Positions 53,448 to 62,309 of a stretch of DNA of 64,000 nt are shown here, piece by piece. The position numbers and the translations under genes were made by a program. This DNA comes from Bradyrhizobium huanghuaihaiense (GTDB lineage: Bacteria > Pseudomonadota > Alphaproteobacteria > Rhizobiales > Xanthobacteraceae): NCBI RefSeq assembly GCF_007830635.1, contig NZ_VLLA01000004.1, forward strand, positions 186,001-250,000. Direction: 5' to 3'. Under the pieces are notes generated by a model that did no database searches, was not told where the DNA came from, and was given only the letters and a program-made list of their open reading frames with translations. Each line of letters opens with the position of its first letter. The stretch's first letter is position 1.

Positions 53448-54170
53448 ATGGATATGAAAAAATATGCTGCCGAAGCCATCGGCACCTTCTGGCTCACATT
53501 CGCAGGTTGTGGCAGCGCGGTGATCGCGGCCGGCTTCCCGCAGGTCGGAATCGGTCTGGTCGGTGTGTCCCTGGCGTTCGGCCTGAGCGTGGTCACCATG
53601 GCTTACGCCATCGGCCACATCTCGGGCTGCCATCTCAATCCGGCGGTCACGGTCGGTCTTGCAGCGGGCGGCCGGTTTCCAACCGGACAGATCCTGCCCT
53701 ACATCGTCGCGCAGGTCGTCGGTGCGATCGTTGCAGCTGCGCTGCTCTATGTGATCGCCAGCGGCGCCCCGGGCTTCGACGTCACCAAGGGCTTCGCGTC
53801 CAATGGCTACGATGCCCATTCGCCCGGTCAGTACAGCATGATGGTCTGCTTCCTCACCGAGGTCGTGATGACGATGATGTTCCTGTTCATCATCATGGGC
53901 GCCACGCACGGAAGGGCACCTGCGGGCTTCGCGCCGCTCGCGATCGGGCTCGCGCTGGTGATGATCCATCTCGTCAGCATTCCCGTCACCAACACGTCGG
54001 TGAACCCGGCGCGCAGCACCGGCCCTGCGCTGTTCGTCGGCGGCTGGGCGCTGGCGCAGCTCTGGCTGTTCTGGGTTGCGCCGCTGATCGGCGGTGCGCT
54101 CGGCGGGGTGATCTATCGCTGGCTCAGCGAAGAGCCCACCGGCGTCGTCGCGGGCGTGAAGACGGCGTGA
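53448..54170 (+). CDS. aqpZ: Aquaporin Z
   Basis: A 240-residue water channel with six membrane helices and two half-helices. Both NPA-type motifs are present: NPAVT in the first half ([13 protein letters not shown]) and NPARS in the second. The aromatic/Arg filter carries a His in the fifth-helix region ([19 protein letters not shown]), which favours water over glycerol. GGGG lies before the ATG, and a small hairpin (CCGGA...TCCGG, 53407-53423) just ahead. It is convergent with purK. Confidence 0.94.
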   Translation: MDMKKYAAEAIGTFWLTFAGCGSAVIAAGFPQVGIGLVGVSLAFGLSVVTMAYAIGHISGCHLNPAVTVGLAAGGRFPTGQILPYIVAQVVGAIVAAALLYVIASGAPGFDVTKGFASNGYDAHSPGQYSMMVCFLTEVVMTMMFLFIIMGATHGRAPAGFAPLAIGLALVMIHLVSIPVTNTSVNPARSTGPALFVGGWALAQLWLFWVAPLIGGALGGVIYRWLSEEPTGVVAGVKTA

Positions 54171-54207
54171 TCGCCAAGCGGGATTGCAGCCTCTGCTGCA
54201 GTCCCGC

Positions 54208-55314
54208 TCACTTCTCCTTGGCGGGCCGGACTTCGGTGACGTGGCCCATCTTGCGGCCGGGGCGCGGCGTGCCCTTGCCGTAGATGTGCACCGTGGCGCC
54301 CGGGACGGTCAGCCATTTGTCGTAGTCGTTGATCTCGTCGCCGATCAGATTGGTCATGGTGACGATCTCGCCGTGGCGCACCGGCTTGCCGAGCGGCCAG
54401 CCGGCAATGGCGCGGATGTGCTGCTCGAACTGCGAGACCGAGGCGCCGTCCAGCGTCCAGTGCCCGGAATTGTGCACGCGCGGGGCGATCTCGTTGACCA
54501 GCACCTTCGGGCCGGTGCCGTTGGCAAGCACGAACATCTCCACCGCCAGCACGCCGACATAGTCGAGCGCAGTCGCGATCTTGCTCGCGACGTTGCGCGC
54601 CTCGTCCGCGAGCGCGTCCGGGATCGGTGCGGGCGCGCGCGATATTTTCAGGATGTGGTCGCGGTGCTCGTTCTCGGTCACGTCGAAACACTCGACCTCA
54701 CCTGTGGCCGAGCGCGCGGCGATCACGGAGATCTCGCGCTCGTACGGGATGAAGGCTTCCAGGATCGCCGATTTGGTGGCGAGACTGGTCCACACCTTGG
54801 CGATGTCGTCGCCGTCGCGGATGATGGCCTGGCCCTTGCCGTCATAGCCGAAGCGGCGGGTCTTCAGCACCGCCGGGAGGCCGATCCTCAGGATCGCCTC
54901 GCGCAGCGAGGTGACGGAGGTGACGTCAGCATAGGCCGCAGTGCCGATGCCGAGTTTCGTCACAAAATCCTTCTCGGCGAGCCGGTCCTGGGTGGTCTCG
55001 AGGATCCGGCGATTGGGCAGCACCGGGCGGCGTGCGTCCAGCACCATCGCGGCGGCCGCCGGCACGTTCTCGAATTCGTAGGTGATGACGTCGACGTCGT
55101 GGGCGAACAGCTCCAGCGCTTCGACGTCGGCAAATTCGGCGCAAGTCGCGTTCAGCACGACGTCGAAGGCCGGCGAATCCGGATCGGGCGAGAACACCTG
55201 GCAGCGCAGGCCGAGCCGCGCCGCAGCCATCGCCAGCATCCGCCCCAATTGTCCGCCGCCGAGGATTCCGATGGTGTCGCCGGGCTTCAGCTTCACCTGC
55301 TTTGCGTCAGTCAC
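54208..55314 (-). CDS. purK: N5-carboxyaminoimidazole ribonucleotide synthase
   Basis: A 368-residue ATP-grasp enzyme that makes N5-CAIR from AIR, bicarbonate and ATP in purine synthesis. The N-terminal [20 protein letters not shown] and the grasp-domain segments [23 protein letters not shown] and [29 protein letters not shown] are all family signatures. It starts with GTG overlapping the purE stop (GTGA, 55311-55314), so the pair is translated in a coupled way, as in many bacteria. Confidence 0.95.
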   Translation of the reverse strand: MTDAKQVKLKPGDTIGILGGGQLGRMLAMAAARLGLRCQVFSPDPDSPAFDVVLNATCAEFADVEALELFAHDVDVITYEFENVPAAAAMVLDARRPVLPNRRILETTQDRLAEKDFVTKLGIGTAAYADVTSVTSLREAILRIGLPAVLKTRRFGYDGKGQAIIRDGDDIAKVWTSLATKSAILEAFIPYEREISVIAARSATGEVECFDVTENEHRDHILKISRAPAPIPDALADEARNVASKIATALDYVGVLAVEMFVLANGTGPKVLVNEIAPRVHNSGHWTLDGASVSQFEQHIRAIAGWPLGKPVRHGEIVTMTNLIGDEINDYDKWLTVPGATVHIYGKGTPRPGRKMGHVTEVRPAKEK

Positions 55315-55799
55315 GCCTTGTCCTCCGGACGCTCGGCAACCGCGTCGGTCTGCGCCTTGCGCCAGGCGGCGAGGCGGCCGGACAGGGCCGGGTCGGACAA
55401 TGCCAGCACGGCGGCCGCAAGCAGCGCCGCGTTGATCGCGCCGGCCTTGCCGATGGCGAGGGTGCCGACCGGGACGCCCGCGGGCATCTGCACGATCGAA
55501 TAAAGCGAATCGAGGCCCTTGAGTGTCTTCGATTCGACGGGAACGCCGAACACCGGCAGTTCCGTCAGCGCCGCCGCCATGCCCGGCAGATGCGCAGCGC
55601 CGCCGGCGCCGGCGATGATGACCTTGTAACCTGCCGCCTTGGCGCCCTTGGCGAAGGCAAACAGCCGGTCGGGAGTACGGTGGGCCGAAACGATGCGGGT
55701 CTCGGCGGCGACGCCGAGCGCGTCGAGCGTCTCGGCGGCATGCCGCATCGTGTCCCAATCCGACTGGCTTCCCATGATGATGGCGATCGGCGCGGTCAT
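55311..55799 (-). CDS. purE: N5-carboxyaminoimidazole ribonucleotide mutase
   Basis: A 162-residue class I Pur[13 protein letters not shown] near residue 10, [14 protein letters not shown] with the catalytic His, and [12 protein letters not shown] are intact; the class II form lacks these. It acts directly after PurK in purine synthesis. The start at 55799 matches the family; the ribosome binding site is weak. It is divergent from the diguanylate cyclase gene. Confidence 0.95.
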   Translation of the reverse strand: MTAPIAIIMGSQSDWDTMRHAAETLDALGVAAETRIVSAHRTPDRLFAFAKGAKAAGYKVIIAGAGGAAHLPGMAAALTELPVFGVPVESKTLKGLDSLYSIVQMPAGVPVGTLAIGKAGAINAALLAAAVLALSDPALSGRLAAWRKAQTDAVAERPEDKA

Positions 55800-55887
55800 G
55801 ACGTCAATTGTGCTCGGGAAAAGAGAAACATAGGCCAGATTAACGGTTCCGGCCGGCGGCTCGCAAGGCGGTGGCAAGGAGAAGGGA

Positions 55888-56643
55888 ATGCACTATCCTG
55901 TCTTGGTGAATCCCCGCAAGCCTTCATTGAGCAGGATGCCCATGAAGAAACCAAAAAGGGCGAGCGCTGCGAAGGCCAAAAAGGGCCGGAAGACCAGCGC
56001 CGGCCGATCCAAAGCCGTCTCGAATCGCCCGGCCAGGCTGGCCTCGCGCAGAGCGCCGGCTGCCGATGACAGCAAAGCGACCATCCGAAACCTCAGGGGC
56101 AAGCTCAAGGCGGCCCTGCTGCGGGTCTCGGAACTCGAGGCGGCCGCCGACACCGACTTCCTGCTCGAGATTCCCAACCGGCGCGGCTTCGAGCGCGAGC
56201 TCACGCGCGCCATTGCCTACATGAAGCGGTATCGCGCCAGCGGCGCGCTGATCGTGCTCGATGTCGACCGGCTGAAGCCGATCAACGATTCCTACGGCCA
56301 TGCCGCCGGCGACGTGGTGCTCGAGGCGATCGTCGCGACGCTGACGCGGCAGGTCCGCGCCTCCGACGTGGTCGGCCGGCTCGGTGGCGACGAGTTCGCG
56401 CTGCTGTTGTGGAATCTCAATGAGACCGATGCCAAGGCGAAGGCCGCGACCTTCGAGCAGGCGATCGACGATCTGTCCTTCGACTTCCGCGGGCAGCACG
56501 TGACCGCGGGCGCCTCCGCAGGAATAGCCTTGCTCGGTCCGCATTCCGATGCAGGCCGCGCCCTGGAGGAGGCCGATGCCGCCATGTACGTGCGCAAGGC
56601 GCGTCGCCGACACGAGCCGCGGATCAGGCTCATCAGCAGCTAG
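55888..56643 (+). CDS. Soluble diguanylate cyclase (GGDEF)
   Basis: A 251-residue protein with a Lys/Arg/Ala-rich basic N-terminus (to about residue 60), a short coiled coil ([20 protein letters not shown]) and a GGDEF domain (about 85-245). The active site GGDEF is at residues 166-170 and RASD, five residues before it, matches the inhibitory site RxxD. It therefore should make c-di-GMP and be feedback-inhibited. No sensor domain is attached; the basic tail could bind nucleic acid or acidic partners. GGAGAAGGG lies right before the ATG. A palindromic repeat begins at its stop codon. Confidence 0.9.
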   Translation: MHYPVLVNPRKPSLSRMPMKKPKRASAAKAKKGRKTSAGRSKAVSNRPARLASRRAPAADDSKATIRNLRGKLKAALLRVSELEAAADTDFLLEIPNRRGFERELTRAIAYMKRYRASGALIVLDVDRLKPINDSYGHAAGDVVLEAIVATLTRQVRASDVVGRLGGDEFALLLWNLNETDAKAKAATFEQAIDDLSFDFRGQHVTAGASAGIALLGPHSDAGRALEEADAAMYVRKARRRHEPRIRLISS

Positions 56644-56692
56644 AGCATGATCCGGAAAAGTGTGAAGCGGTTTTCCGAAAAAATCATGCTCA
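56643..56692. repeat. Intergenic palindrome, GAGCATGATCCGGAAAA type
   Basis: GAGCATGAT-CCGGAAAA and TTTTCCG-AAAAA-ATCATGCTC are inverted arms around GTGTGAAGCGG. The element starts at the last base of the cyclase stop codon and ends 12 bases from the end of the next minus-strand gene, so its hairpin may end transcripts from both sides. This type is very common between genes of Bradyrhizobium and relatives. Confidence 0.75.
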
Positions 56693-56703
56693 AACAATTA
56701 CTC

Positions 56704-56955
56704 TTACAGCGTGGCGAGATCTTCCGGCACGTTGCCGAATTTGCGCAGCAGCGTCGCGTCGCCGAATTCGCCGGTCATGGGATCGCCGCTGCGGCTGAAG
56801 GCGACCGCGCCGATATGGCCGGCACCGCGCGCCAGAATCTCGGCGCGCCGCAGTGCTGCCGACGAGGACTGACACTCCTCAGCCGCGCCTGCGACCGGTG
56901 ATCCGTCGGCATCGATCAAAAAGGGCATTGCAACGTAATAGGTCACATCCGACAT
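56704..56955 (-). CDS. Small hypothetical protein, second gene of LexA-box locus
   Basis: An 83-residue protein with no clear family: MSDVTYYVAMPFLID, a small Cys-containing helix (AAEECQSSSAALRRAEILAR), then GAVAFSRSGDPMTGEFGDA. The layout resembles a small alpha/beta domain that could bind a partner. GGAG precedes the ATG. It follows the 56978 gene by 22 bases and is likely co-transcribed. Confidence 0.65.
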   Translation of the reverse strand: MSDVTYYVAMPFLIDADGSPVAGAAEECQSSSAALRRAEILARGAGHIGAVAFSRSGDPMTGEFGDATLLRKFGNVPEDLATL

Positions 56956-56977
56956 GGCGTTGCTCCAATGTTGAAAG

Positions 56978-57196
56978 TTAAGCGGCGCTGCTCTTGCTCC
57001 GCACCTTGCTGCGCGTGGTCTCGGGAATGCAGCCGGCGGAAATTGCCGCTTGCAATTCTTCGAGCTCCGCCTCCAGATATTCGTTGGCCATGATCAGCGC
57101 CTTGATGGTGCTGCGCAGATTGCCGTCGCACATCGCGATCGCCTGATCGCAGGCCTGTTCATAGTGGCTGTTGTCCAAAAGGGCGGGTGCCGGCAT
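56978..57196 (-). CDS. Small hypothetical helical protein, first gene of LexA-box locus
   Basis: A 72-residue acidic, mostly helical protein (SHYEQACDQAIAMCDGNLRSTIKALIMANEYLEAELEELQAA with a basic tail). GAGGACAGC precedes the ATG. Upstream on the minus strand are four adjacent 13-14 nt repeats (57214-57266) and a GTTC-N7-GTTC box (57282-57296). The gene would thus be under SOS-type control, with a repeat-rich leader. The function is unknown; the predicted coiled-coil-like helix suggests a small adaptor. Confidence 0.65.
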   Translation of the reverse strand: MPAPALLDNSHYEQACDQAIAMCDGNLRSTIKALIMANEYLEAELEELQAAISAGCIPETTRSKVRSKSSAA

Positions 57197-57213
57197 CTGC
57201 GCTGTCCTCGTGA

Positions 57214-57266
57214 GTTTTCCTCGGGGCGTTTCCCTCGGAGGTTTCCCTTGGGCGTTTCCTGGGGGC
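57214..57266. repeat. Four adjacent 13-14 nt tandem repeats
   Basis: Units GTTTTCCTCGGGGC (57214-57227), GTTTCCCTCGGAG (57228-57240), GTTTCCCTTGGGC (57241-57253) and GTTTCCTGGGGGC (57254-57266) follow one another without gap. They form the leader of the minus-strand gene starting at 57196, where each reads as a purine-rich AGGGAAAC-type motif. Confidence 0.8.
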
Positions 57267-57281
57267 GTCGGTCTGAGAAAT

Positions 57282-57308
57282 GTTCCTATTTTGTTCTTTT
57301 TGAGTCAA
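57282..57308 (-). promoter_or_regulatory. LexA-type box with candidate promoter
   Basis: GTTC-CTATTTT-GTTC (57282-57296) equals the alphaproteobacterial LexA box GTTC-N7-GTTC. On the minus strand TTGACT (57303-57308) would be a -35, with AACATT 18 bases on as a -10, so the box covers the spacer and -10. It lies 86-100 bases ahead of the 57196 start codon. Confidence 0.6.
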
Positions 57309-57352
57309 GCTGATTCAGGCGCGGTGAGGCGTCACGACAGCGCGAGACGCGA

Positions 57353-57559
57353 TCAGGCGATGATGTCGGGGGTGATCTGGTCTTCGATGAACGCGATGCG
57401 GTCGCGCAACAACAGCTTGCGCTTCTTCAGCCGCTGTAACCGCAATAGGTCGGGGGCAGGCGATTGATGCAGTGCATCGATCGCGGCATCGAGATCTCGG
57501 TGTTCCTGCTGCAACCGGGTGAGCTCGGCTTCGAGCTCACGCTCGTCTTCATGGGTCAT
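57353..57559 (-). CDS. DUF465 (YdcH-like) small protein A
   Basis: A 68-residue protein that is mostly one long charged helix hairpin: MTHEDERELEAELTRLQQEHRDLDAAIDALHQ, a turn at SPAPD, then LLRLQRLKKRKLLLRDRIAFIEDQI. This is DUF465, a family of unknown role with a strongly conserved LKKRKLxLKDxI motif. The start at 57559 matches the family; the frame upstream is Arg-rich filler. A second, related DUF465 gene lies 328 bases away on the opposite strand. Confidence 0.85.
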   Translation of the reverse strand: MTHEDERELEAELTRLQQEHRDLDAAIDALHQSPAPDLLRLQRLKKRKLLLRDRIAFIEDQITPDIIA

Positions 57560-57887
57560 GTCTGCGGTGGCCGAAAACCGATAGGCGTGTGATCTGGGCT
57601 GTGGATGCCCTGTGGAAATTATCGTCCTTGCGCGGCGGGACCGCAAGCGATCTCGGGCCGTCGCGCACCGATCTCCCGCAAGATATTTCAACGGTTCGCT
57701 GCGGCACTGCGCAAGCGCATTGATATCATGGATTTTTCCCGCGCGGTTCCGTACTCACGCCTTATTACATATGAATTTTCAAAAATGACGGAGCGACGAC
57801 GGATACCCATCGACAGAACGAATCGGTGATGTAGACTTCGCCGTCCGGATCGAATCCTGAGGTTCAACCCTACCGAGGAGGTTTCGA
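57560..57887. other. Non-coding region between the two DUF465 genes
   Basis: This divergent gap contains an AT-rich patch (57760-57790, TTATTACATATGAATTTTC and nearby) that stands out from the high-GC surroundings and probably holds the promoters of both DUF465 genes. Overlapping frames on both strands are open but none has a ribosome binding site or family similarity. Confidence 0.45.
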
Positions 57888-58067
57888 ATGACAATTCAGG
57901 CACATCTTGTTGAATTGGAGCGGAAACACAAACTTCTCGAAAACGAATTGCACGAAGCTCTCGTGCACCTTTCAACAGACGACCTGCAAATTGTTGAGTT
58001 GAAGCGCCGGAAGTTGATGGTCAAGGACCAGATCGAGCGTCTGAAGCAAGGCGATACGCTCCACTAG
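57888..58067 (+). CDS. DUF465 (YdcH-like) small protein B
   Basis: A 59-residue protein of the same family as the one at 57353: MTIQAHLVELERKHKLLENELHEALVH, the turn STDDLQ, then IVELKRRKLMVKDQIERLK. The family motif is slightly changed (LKRRKLMVKDQI). GAGGAGG lies a few bases before the ATG. It is too short for most gene predictors. Being divergent from the other copy, it may respond to the same signals. It has lower GC than its neighbours. Confidence 0.85.
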   Translation: MTIQAHLVELERKHKLLENELHEALVHLSTDDLQIVELKRRKLMVKDQIERLKQGDTLH

Positions 58068-58107
58068 TAACCCCCGTAACAGTGTTGAGTTGATCGTACC
58101 CTTTCAC

Positions 58108-58176
58108 GCAGGGATGAGAGCCTTTGCGCTCATCCCTGCTGCAAGGTGCGAGACCTCGCGCAATCATCGTTGCGCG
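58108..58176. terminator. Hairpins between DUF465 gene and FAD oxidoreductase gene
   Basis: GCAGGGATGAG-AGCCTTTGCG-CTCATCCCTGC (58108-58139) is a perfect 11-bp stem; CGCGCAA-TCATCG-TTGCGCG (58157-58176) is a 7-bp stem. The genes are convergent here, so one hairpin probably ends each transcript. Neither is followed by a T-tract. Confidence 0.5.
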
Positions 58177-58180
58177 TGGC

Positions 58181-59284
58181 CTAGATCTCTGCGAGCTCGG
58201 CAACGTGATCGGCGATCGCGAGCGAGGACGTCAGTCCCGGCGATTCGATGCCGAACAGGTTGATCAGGCCTGCGACGCCATGATCGCGCGGCCCCTGCAT
58301 CAAAAAATCCTGCGTGGCGACCGCCGGTGGCACGATCTTCGGACGGATGCCCGAATAGCTCGGCATCAACGCGCCGTCGGGCAGCGTCGGCCAGTACTTG
58401 CGGATCGCCGGATAGAAGCGCTCGGCACGTGACGGGTCGACCTCGTAGTTGATCGTCTCGATCCACTCGACATCAGGACCGAAACGCGCCTGCCCTGCCA
58501 TATCCAGCGTCAAATGCACGCCTAACCCGCCGGGCTCGGGCACCGGATAGATCAGGCGCGAGAACGGCGCCCTGGCGCTGCAGCTGAAGTAGTTTCCCTT
58601 GGCGAGATAGGCCGGCGGAATCCGGTCCAGCGGCATGCCCTCGATGTTGCGTGCGACCGTCGTTGCCGAGAGTCCCGCAGCGTTGACGAGGAGGCTGCAT
58701 TGCAGCGTCATCGGCGCCTCGCCGCCGGCCTCGACTTCGATCACGCCGGCCGCCGCCTTGGCGCGGAGCAGCGGCGTGTGAAACGCGAAGGCCGCGCCGG
58801 CCTCCTCGGCCTCGCCGCGCAGCGAGAGCATGTAGGCGTGGCTGTCGATGATGCCGGTCGAGGGTGAGAGCAGCGCGGCGTCACAGGCCAGCGCAGGCTC
58901 CAGCGCGCGTGCGGCCTCTCCCGTGAGCAGCTGCATGTCGAGCACGCCATTGGCCTCGGCGTGCGCCTTGATCGATTGCAGCTTCTCGGTTTCCTTCGCG
59001 TTGGTCGCTACGATCAGCTTGCCGCAGTTCTTGTGGGGGATGCCGCGCTCGCCGCAGTAGCGGTAGAGCGCGTGCTTGCCGCTGACGCACATCCGGGCCA
59101 TCCAGCTTCCGGCGCGGTAGTAGATGCCGGCATGGATCACCTCGCTGTTGCGCGAGGAGGTGATGGTGCCGATGGCCTCGGCTTCCTCGAGCACGATGAC
59201 CTCGCGCCCGGCCTGCGCAAGCCTCCGGGCCACCGCAAGCCCGACGACGCCGGCTCCGATGACGATGCAGTCGACCTTATCCAT
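58181..59284 (-). CDS. FAD-dependent oxidoreductase, L-2-hydroxyglutarate oxidase-like
   Basis: A 367-residue flavoprotein of the DAO fold. The FAD-binding start [23 protein letters not shown] is followed by [18 protein letters not shown], the block typical of L-2-hydroxyglutarate dehydrogenase/Lhg[19 protein letters not shown] and [11 protein letters not shown], with the C-terminal [20 protein letters not shown]. It would oxidise a 2-hydroxy acid such as L-2-hydroxyglutarate. The size fits the family. It is alone, ending in the hairpins at 58108-58176, and divergent from the large PAS-GGDEF-EAL gene. Confidence 0.88.
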   Translation of the reverse strand: MDKVDCIVIGAGVVGLAVARRLAQAGREVIVLEEAEAIGTITSSRNSEVIHAGIYYRAGSWMARMCVSGKHALYRYCGERGIPHKNCGKLIVATNAKETEKLQSIKAHAEANGVLDMQLLTGEAARALEPALACDAALLSPSTGIIDSHAYMLSLRGEAEEAGAAFAFHTPLLRAKAAAGVIEVEAGGEAPMTLQCSLLVNAAGLSATTVARNIEGMPLDRIPPAYLAKGNYFSCSARAPFSRLIYPVPEPGGLGVHLTLDMAGQARFGPDVEWIETINYEVDPSRAERFYPAIRKYWPTLPDGALMPSYSGIRPKIVPPAVATQDFLMQGPRDHGVAGLINLFGIESPGLTSSLAIADHVAELAEI

Positions 59285-59486
59285 GGTTGTGCAGGACGTT
59301 CGCTGGAAGCGCCGGTGGAATTGGACCTGAGAACGAGGGCTTGGGGCCGTTTTCCGTTAAGGAAGCATTTATCATGTCAGGGCAATTGCCGTATTTGGCG
59401 TCACATTTTTCTGTTGCACGTACAGGCGTTTACCCGATCCAAACCCGCGAGGCCAGACAATCCGACGTTGAAATCGCGGGTGGCTG

Positions 59487-62174
59487 ATGGCTGAGAAGAA
59501 CTGGCACGTGGGCAGCACGCTTCCGATTGCTGTGCAGGCCGTCGTGTGCCTGGCCAGCGCGGTCGCGCCTGCGCGCGCCTTTGCGCTCTCGGACGGCCTC
59601 GCCCCGCCGAGCTACATCGGCCAGCTCGATCCCAACCTGATCTGGGAAGTCCTGATCGCGGGCATCGTCGTCTGCGCGTTCCTGGCCTCCGTCGCCTTGT
59701 GGGTTCATTCGGCGCTGCGGCGGACGAGGCGGCTGCAATTGCGGCGCAACGCCTTCGTCTCCTCCGCCATGAACAATCTCAACCAGGGCGTGGTGATGAC
59801 CGATGCGCAGCGGCGCATCATCTTCTGCAACGACCGCTATCTCGATATTTACGGCCTGACCCGCTCGGACCTGTGGGCCGGCATGAACGGCTACGACATC
59901 CTCGAGCTCAGGCGCAAGCGGGGCGTCCTCGGCGGCATCTCGGACGACGAATTCTACGAGAAGGCGGCAAGCCCCAACGGCCTGATCACCGAGCTGCCCG
60001 ACGGGCGGGCCATCCTGGTGAAATATTTCATCCTGCCGAACGGCGGATCGGTCGCGACTCATCTCGACGTCAGCGACCAGCGCAAGCTGTCGCGGCAGCT
60101 CGCCTCCACCAAGCAGTTCCTGGAATCGGTGCTCGACCATGTGCCGGCCTGCGTGGCCGCCAAGAACATCGACGACGGTTGCTACATCTTCGCGAACAGC
60201 GCCTATGAGCGGTTCTGGGGACTGTCGCGGGACTACGCCGTCGGCAGGAATGCGCGGGAGCTGTTTGCGCCGGGCTCGGCAGCGAGCATCGAGGCGGCCG
60301 ACCGTGCGGCGCTGGCGGCGCCGGATGGTCAATTCCGCAATGAATTCGAGGTCGACCGCGGCGGTGAGCGGCGCATGGTCGCCTCGATCCGGATCGTCGT
60401 CCGCAACGAGAGCAACAAGCCCGAATTCCTGCTGCTGGTGTTCGAGGACATCACCGACCGCCGCTCGCTGTCGCAGGAGCTGGAAAGCACCAAGAAGTTC
60501 CTCGAGCTCGTGGTCGATAATATCCCGGTCGCGCTGATCGTGGAGCAGGTCAAGGACGGCCGTTATCTGCTCGCCAACCGCAGCGCCGAGACGATCCTCA
60601 ACCGCCGGCGCGAGGAAGCCACGGGCCTGACCGCGTCCGACATCTTCAATCCCAAGGAAGCCAAGCTGATCATCGCCCGCGACGAGGCGGCGATTAAGAA
60701 GCGTGGGATGATCACCGAGGAGCATCCGATCTCCACCAAGGACGGCCTGCGGCTGTTCCTGACCCGCCGTGCCACCGTGCTCAGCGATGCCGGCGAGCCG
60801 CAATATCTGATCAAGACCCATGAAGACGTCACCGACCGCCGGCAGACCGAGTCGCGCATGGCGCACATGGCCTACCACGACGGCCTCACCGATCTGCCCA
60901 ACCGCGCCGCCTTCCTGCAGGCGCTGACCCAGATGATCGAGGCCTGCGAAGGCACCGGCGAGGAGTTCGCCGTGCTTTGCGTCGACCTCGACGGCCTCAA
61001 GGAGGTCAACGACGTCTTCGGCCATGCGCTCGGCGACAAGCTCCTGGTCGAGGTGGCCCAGCGGCTGCAGGATTCCGCCCGCGGCGGCGTGGTGGCGCGC
61101 CTGTCCGGCGACGAGTTCGGCCTGATCATCGACGGCAAGCAGCCGGAAGCGGGCCTCGCACTGGCGCAGCAGATCGGCGAAGCCGTCGCGCAGGAGTTCC
61201 AGATCGACGGCCGGCCGGTCCGTGCCGGCGTTACTACCGGCATGGCGGTCTTCCCGCACAATGGCACGGATGGCGCCTCGCTGCTCGCCAATGCCGGCGC
61301 GGCACTGTTCCGCGCCAAGCAGAAGTCGCGCGGCACGATCAGCCTCTACCAGCCGGAGATGGACCAGCAGATTCGCGATCGCCGCGTGCTGCACCAGGAC
61401 CTCTCGATGGCGATCAAGAACGGCGAGCTTTCGCTCGCCTTCCAGCCGCAGGGGGCCGCGGGCCACAGCGTCGCCGAGAGCGAGATCATCGGTTTCGAGG
61501 CGCTGGCGCGCTGGCAGCATCCAGTACGCGGCCAGGTCTCGCCGGCCGAATTCATCCCGATCGCCGAGGAGAGCGGCCTGATCGTCGAAATGGGCGAGTG
61601 GATCCTGCGCGAGGCCTGCCGCGAGGCGGCGTCCTGGCCGAAGCCGCTCCAGGTCGCGGTCAATCTGTCGCCGGCGCAGTTCATGCACGGCGACGTAGTC
61701 GGGCTGGTCCACTCGATCCTGATCGAGACCGGCCTTGCGCCCGGCCGGCTCGAGCTGGAAATCACCGAGGGCGTGCTGATCGAGGATTTTGATCGCGGCT
61801 TGGCGCTGTTGCGCCGCTTGAAGGCGCTGGGCGTGCGCATCTCCATGGATGATTTCGGCAGCGGCTATTCCTCGCTGAGCTATCTCCAGGCGTTCCCGTT
61901 CGACAAGATCAAGATCGACCGCGCCTTCATCATCAATCTCGGCCGCAACCCGCAATCGGCGGCGATCGTGCGTGCCGTGATCGATCTCGGCCACGGCCTC
62001 GAAATGTCGATCATCGCCGAGGGCGTCGAGACGCTCGAACAGCTGGCCTTCCTCGCCAAGGAGGGCTGCGACGGCGTGCAGGGCTATCTGCTCGGCAAGC
62101 CGCTGCCGATCGGCAAATATGCCGATCTCGTCGGCCGCGCCGAGACCATGGAGCTTGCGCTCAAGACCGGCTAG
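59487..62174 (+). CDS. PAS-GGDEF-EAL protein (cyclic-di-GMP turnover)
   Basis: An 895-residue membrane protein: two N-terminal hydrophobic segments (about residues 10-32 and 53-78), three PAS-like sensors (about 90-210, 215-330 and 335-450), a GGDEF domain (about 455-610) and an EAL domain (about 625-880). The cyclase motif is SGDEF at 540-544, a form that can be active, but there is no RxxD inhibitory site before it. The phosphodiesterase motif is intact (FEALARW, E671-L673; DDFGSGYSSL). It could do either reaction depending on what the PAS domains sense. It is followed by a repeat and then the GlpD-like gene. Confidence 0.92.
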   Translation: MAEKNWHVGSTLPIAVQAVVCLASAVAPARAFALSDGLAPPSYIGQLDPNLIWEVLIAGIVVCAFLASVALWVHSALRRTRRLQLRRNAFVSSAMNNLNQGVVMTDAQRRIIFCNDRYLDIYGLTRSDLWAGMNGYDILELRRKRGVLGGISDDEFYEKAASPNGLITELPDGRAILVKYFILPNGGSVATHLDVSDQRKLSRQLASTKQFLESVLDHVPACVAAKNIDDGCYIFANSAYERFWGLSRDYAVGRNARELFAPGSAASIEAADRAALAAPDGQFRNEFEVDRGGERRMVASIRIVVRNESNKPEFLLLVFEDITDRRSLSQELESTKKFLELVVDNIPVALIVEQVKDGRYLLANRSAETILNRRREEATGLTASDIFNPKEAKLIIARDEAAIKKRGMITEEHPISTKDGLRLFLTRRATVLSDAGEPQYLIKTHEDVTDRRQTESRMAHMAYHDGLTDLPNRAAFLQALTQMIEACEGTGEEFAVLCVDLDGLKEVNDVFGHALGDKLLVEVAQRLQDSARGGVVARLSGDEFGLIIDGKQPEAGLALAQQIGEAVAQEFQIDGRPVRAGVTTGMAVFPHNGTDGASLLANAGAALFRAKQKSRGTISLYQPEMDQQIRDRRVLHQDLSMAIKNGELSLAFQPQGAAGHSVAESEIIGFEALARWQHPVRGQVSPAEFIPIAEESGLIVEMGEWILREACREAASWPKPLQVAVNLSPAQFMHGDVVGLVHSILIETGLAPGRLELEITEGVLIEDFDRGLALLRRLKALGVRISMDDFGSGYSSLSYLQAFPFDKIKIDRAFIINLGRNPQSAAIVRAVIDLGHGLEMSIIAEGVETLEQLAFLAKEGCDGVQGYLLGKPLPIGKYADLVGRAETMELALKTG

Positions 62175-62275
62175 AGCGTCCTCGAGCAAGGTGGATGCCG
62201 GTTCGCGTCAAGAAAACGCGCCGAAACAAAAATCTGGAGCCTGTTCCGATTTCATCGGAGCGGAAATGGCTCTAG
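62171..62275. repeat. Intergenic repeat, CTAGAGC...GCTCTAG type
   Basis: CTAGAGC and GCTCTAG mark the ends; inside are GGTTCGCGTCAAGAAAACGCG, an inverted pair (CGCGT/ACGCG), and TTCCGATTTCATCGGAG, another (CCGAT/ATCGG). About 105 bp, overlapping the stop of the PAS-GGDEF-EAL gene. It has the mosaic two-palindrome form described for rhizobial intergenic elements (RIME-like); the exact family is not proven here. Confidence 0.65.
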
Positions 62276-62309
62276 TGATGAGAGGGCTTCGCTCCTTCTC
62301 GACGGCTTC

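Noticed and set aside
54208..55758. One open frame running through purE into purK, as if fused
   Set aside because: The frame across purE is a shadow; PurE similarity is in another frame that ends with GTGA overlapping the purK start, so these are two coupled genes.
57605..57829. Plus-strand ORF of 74 codons between the DUF465 genes
   Set aside because: No ribosome binding site or family similarity, and an equally open frame lies on the opposite strand.
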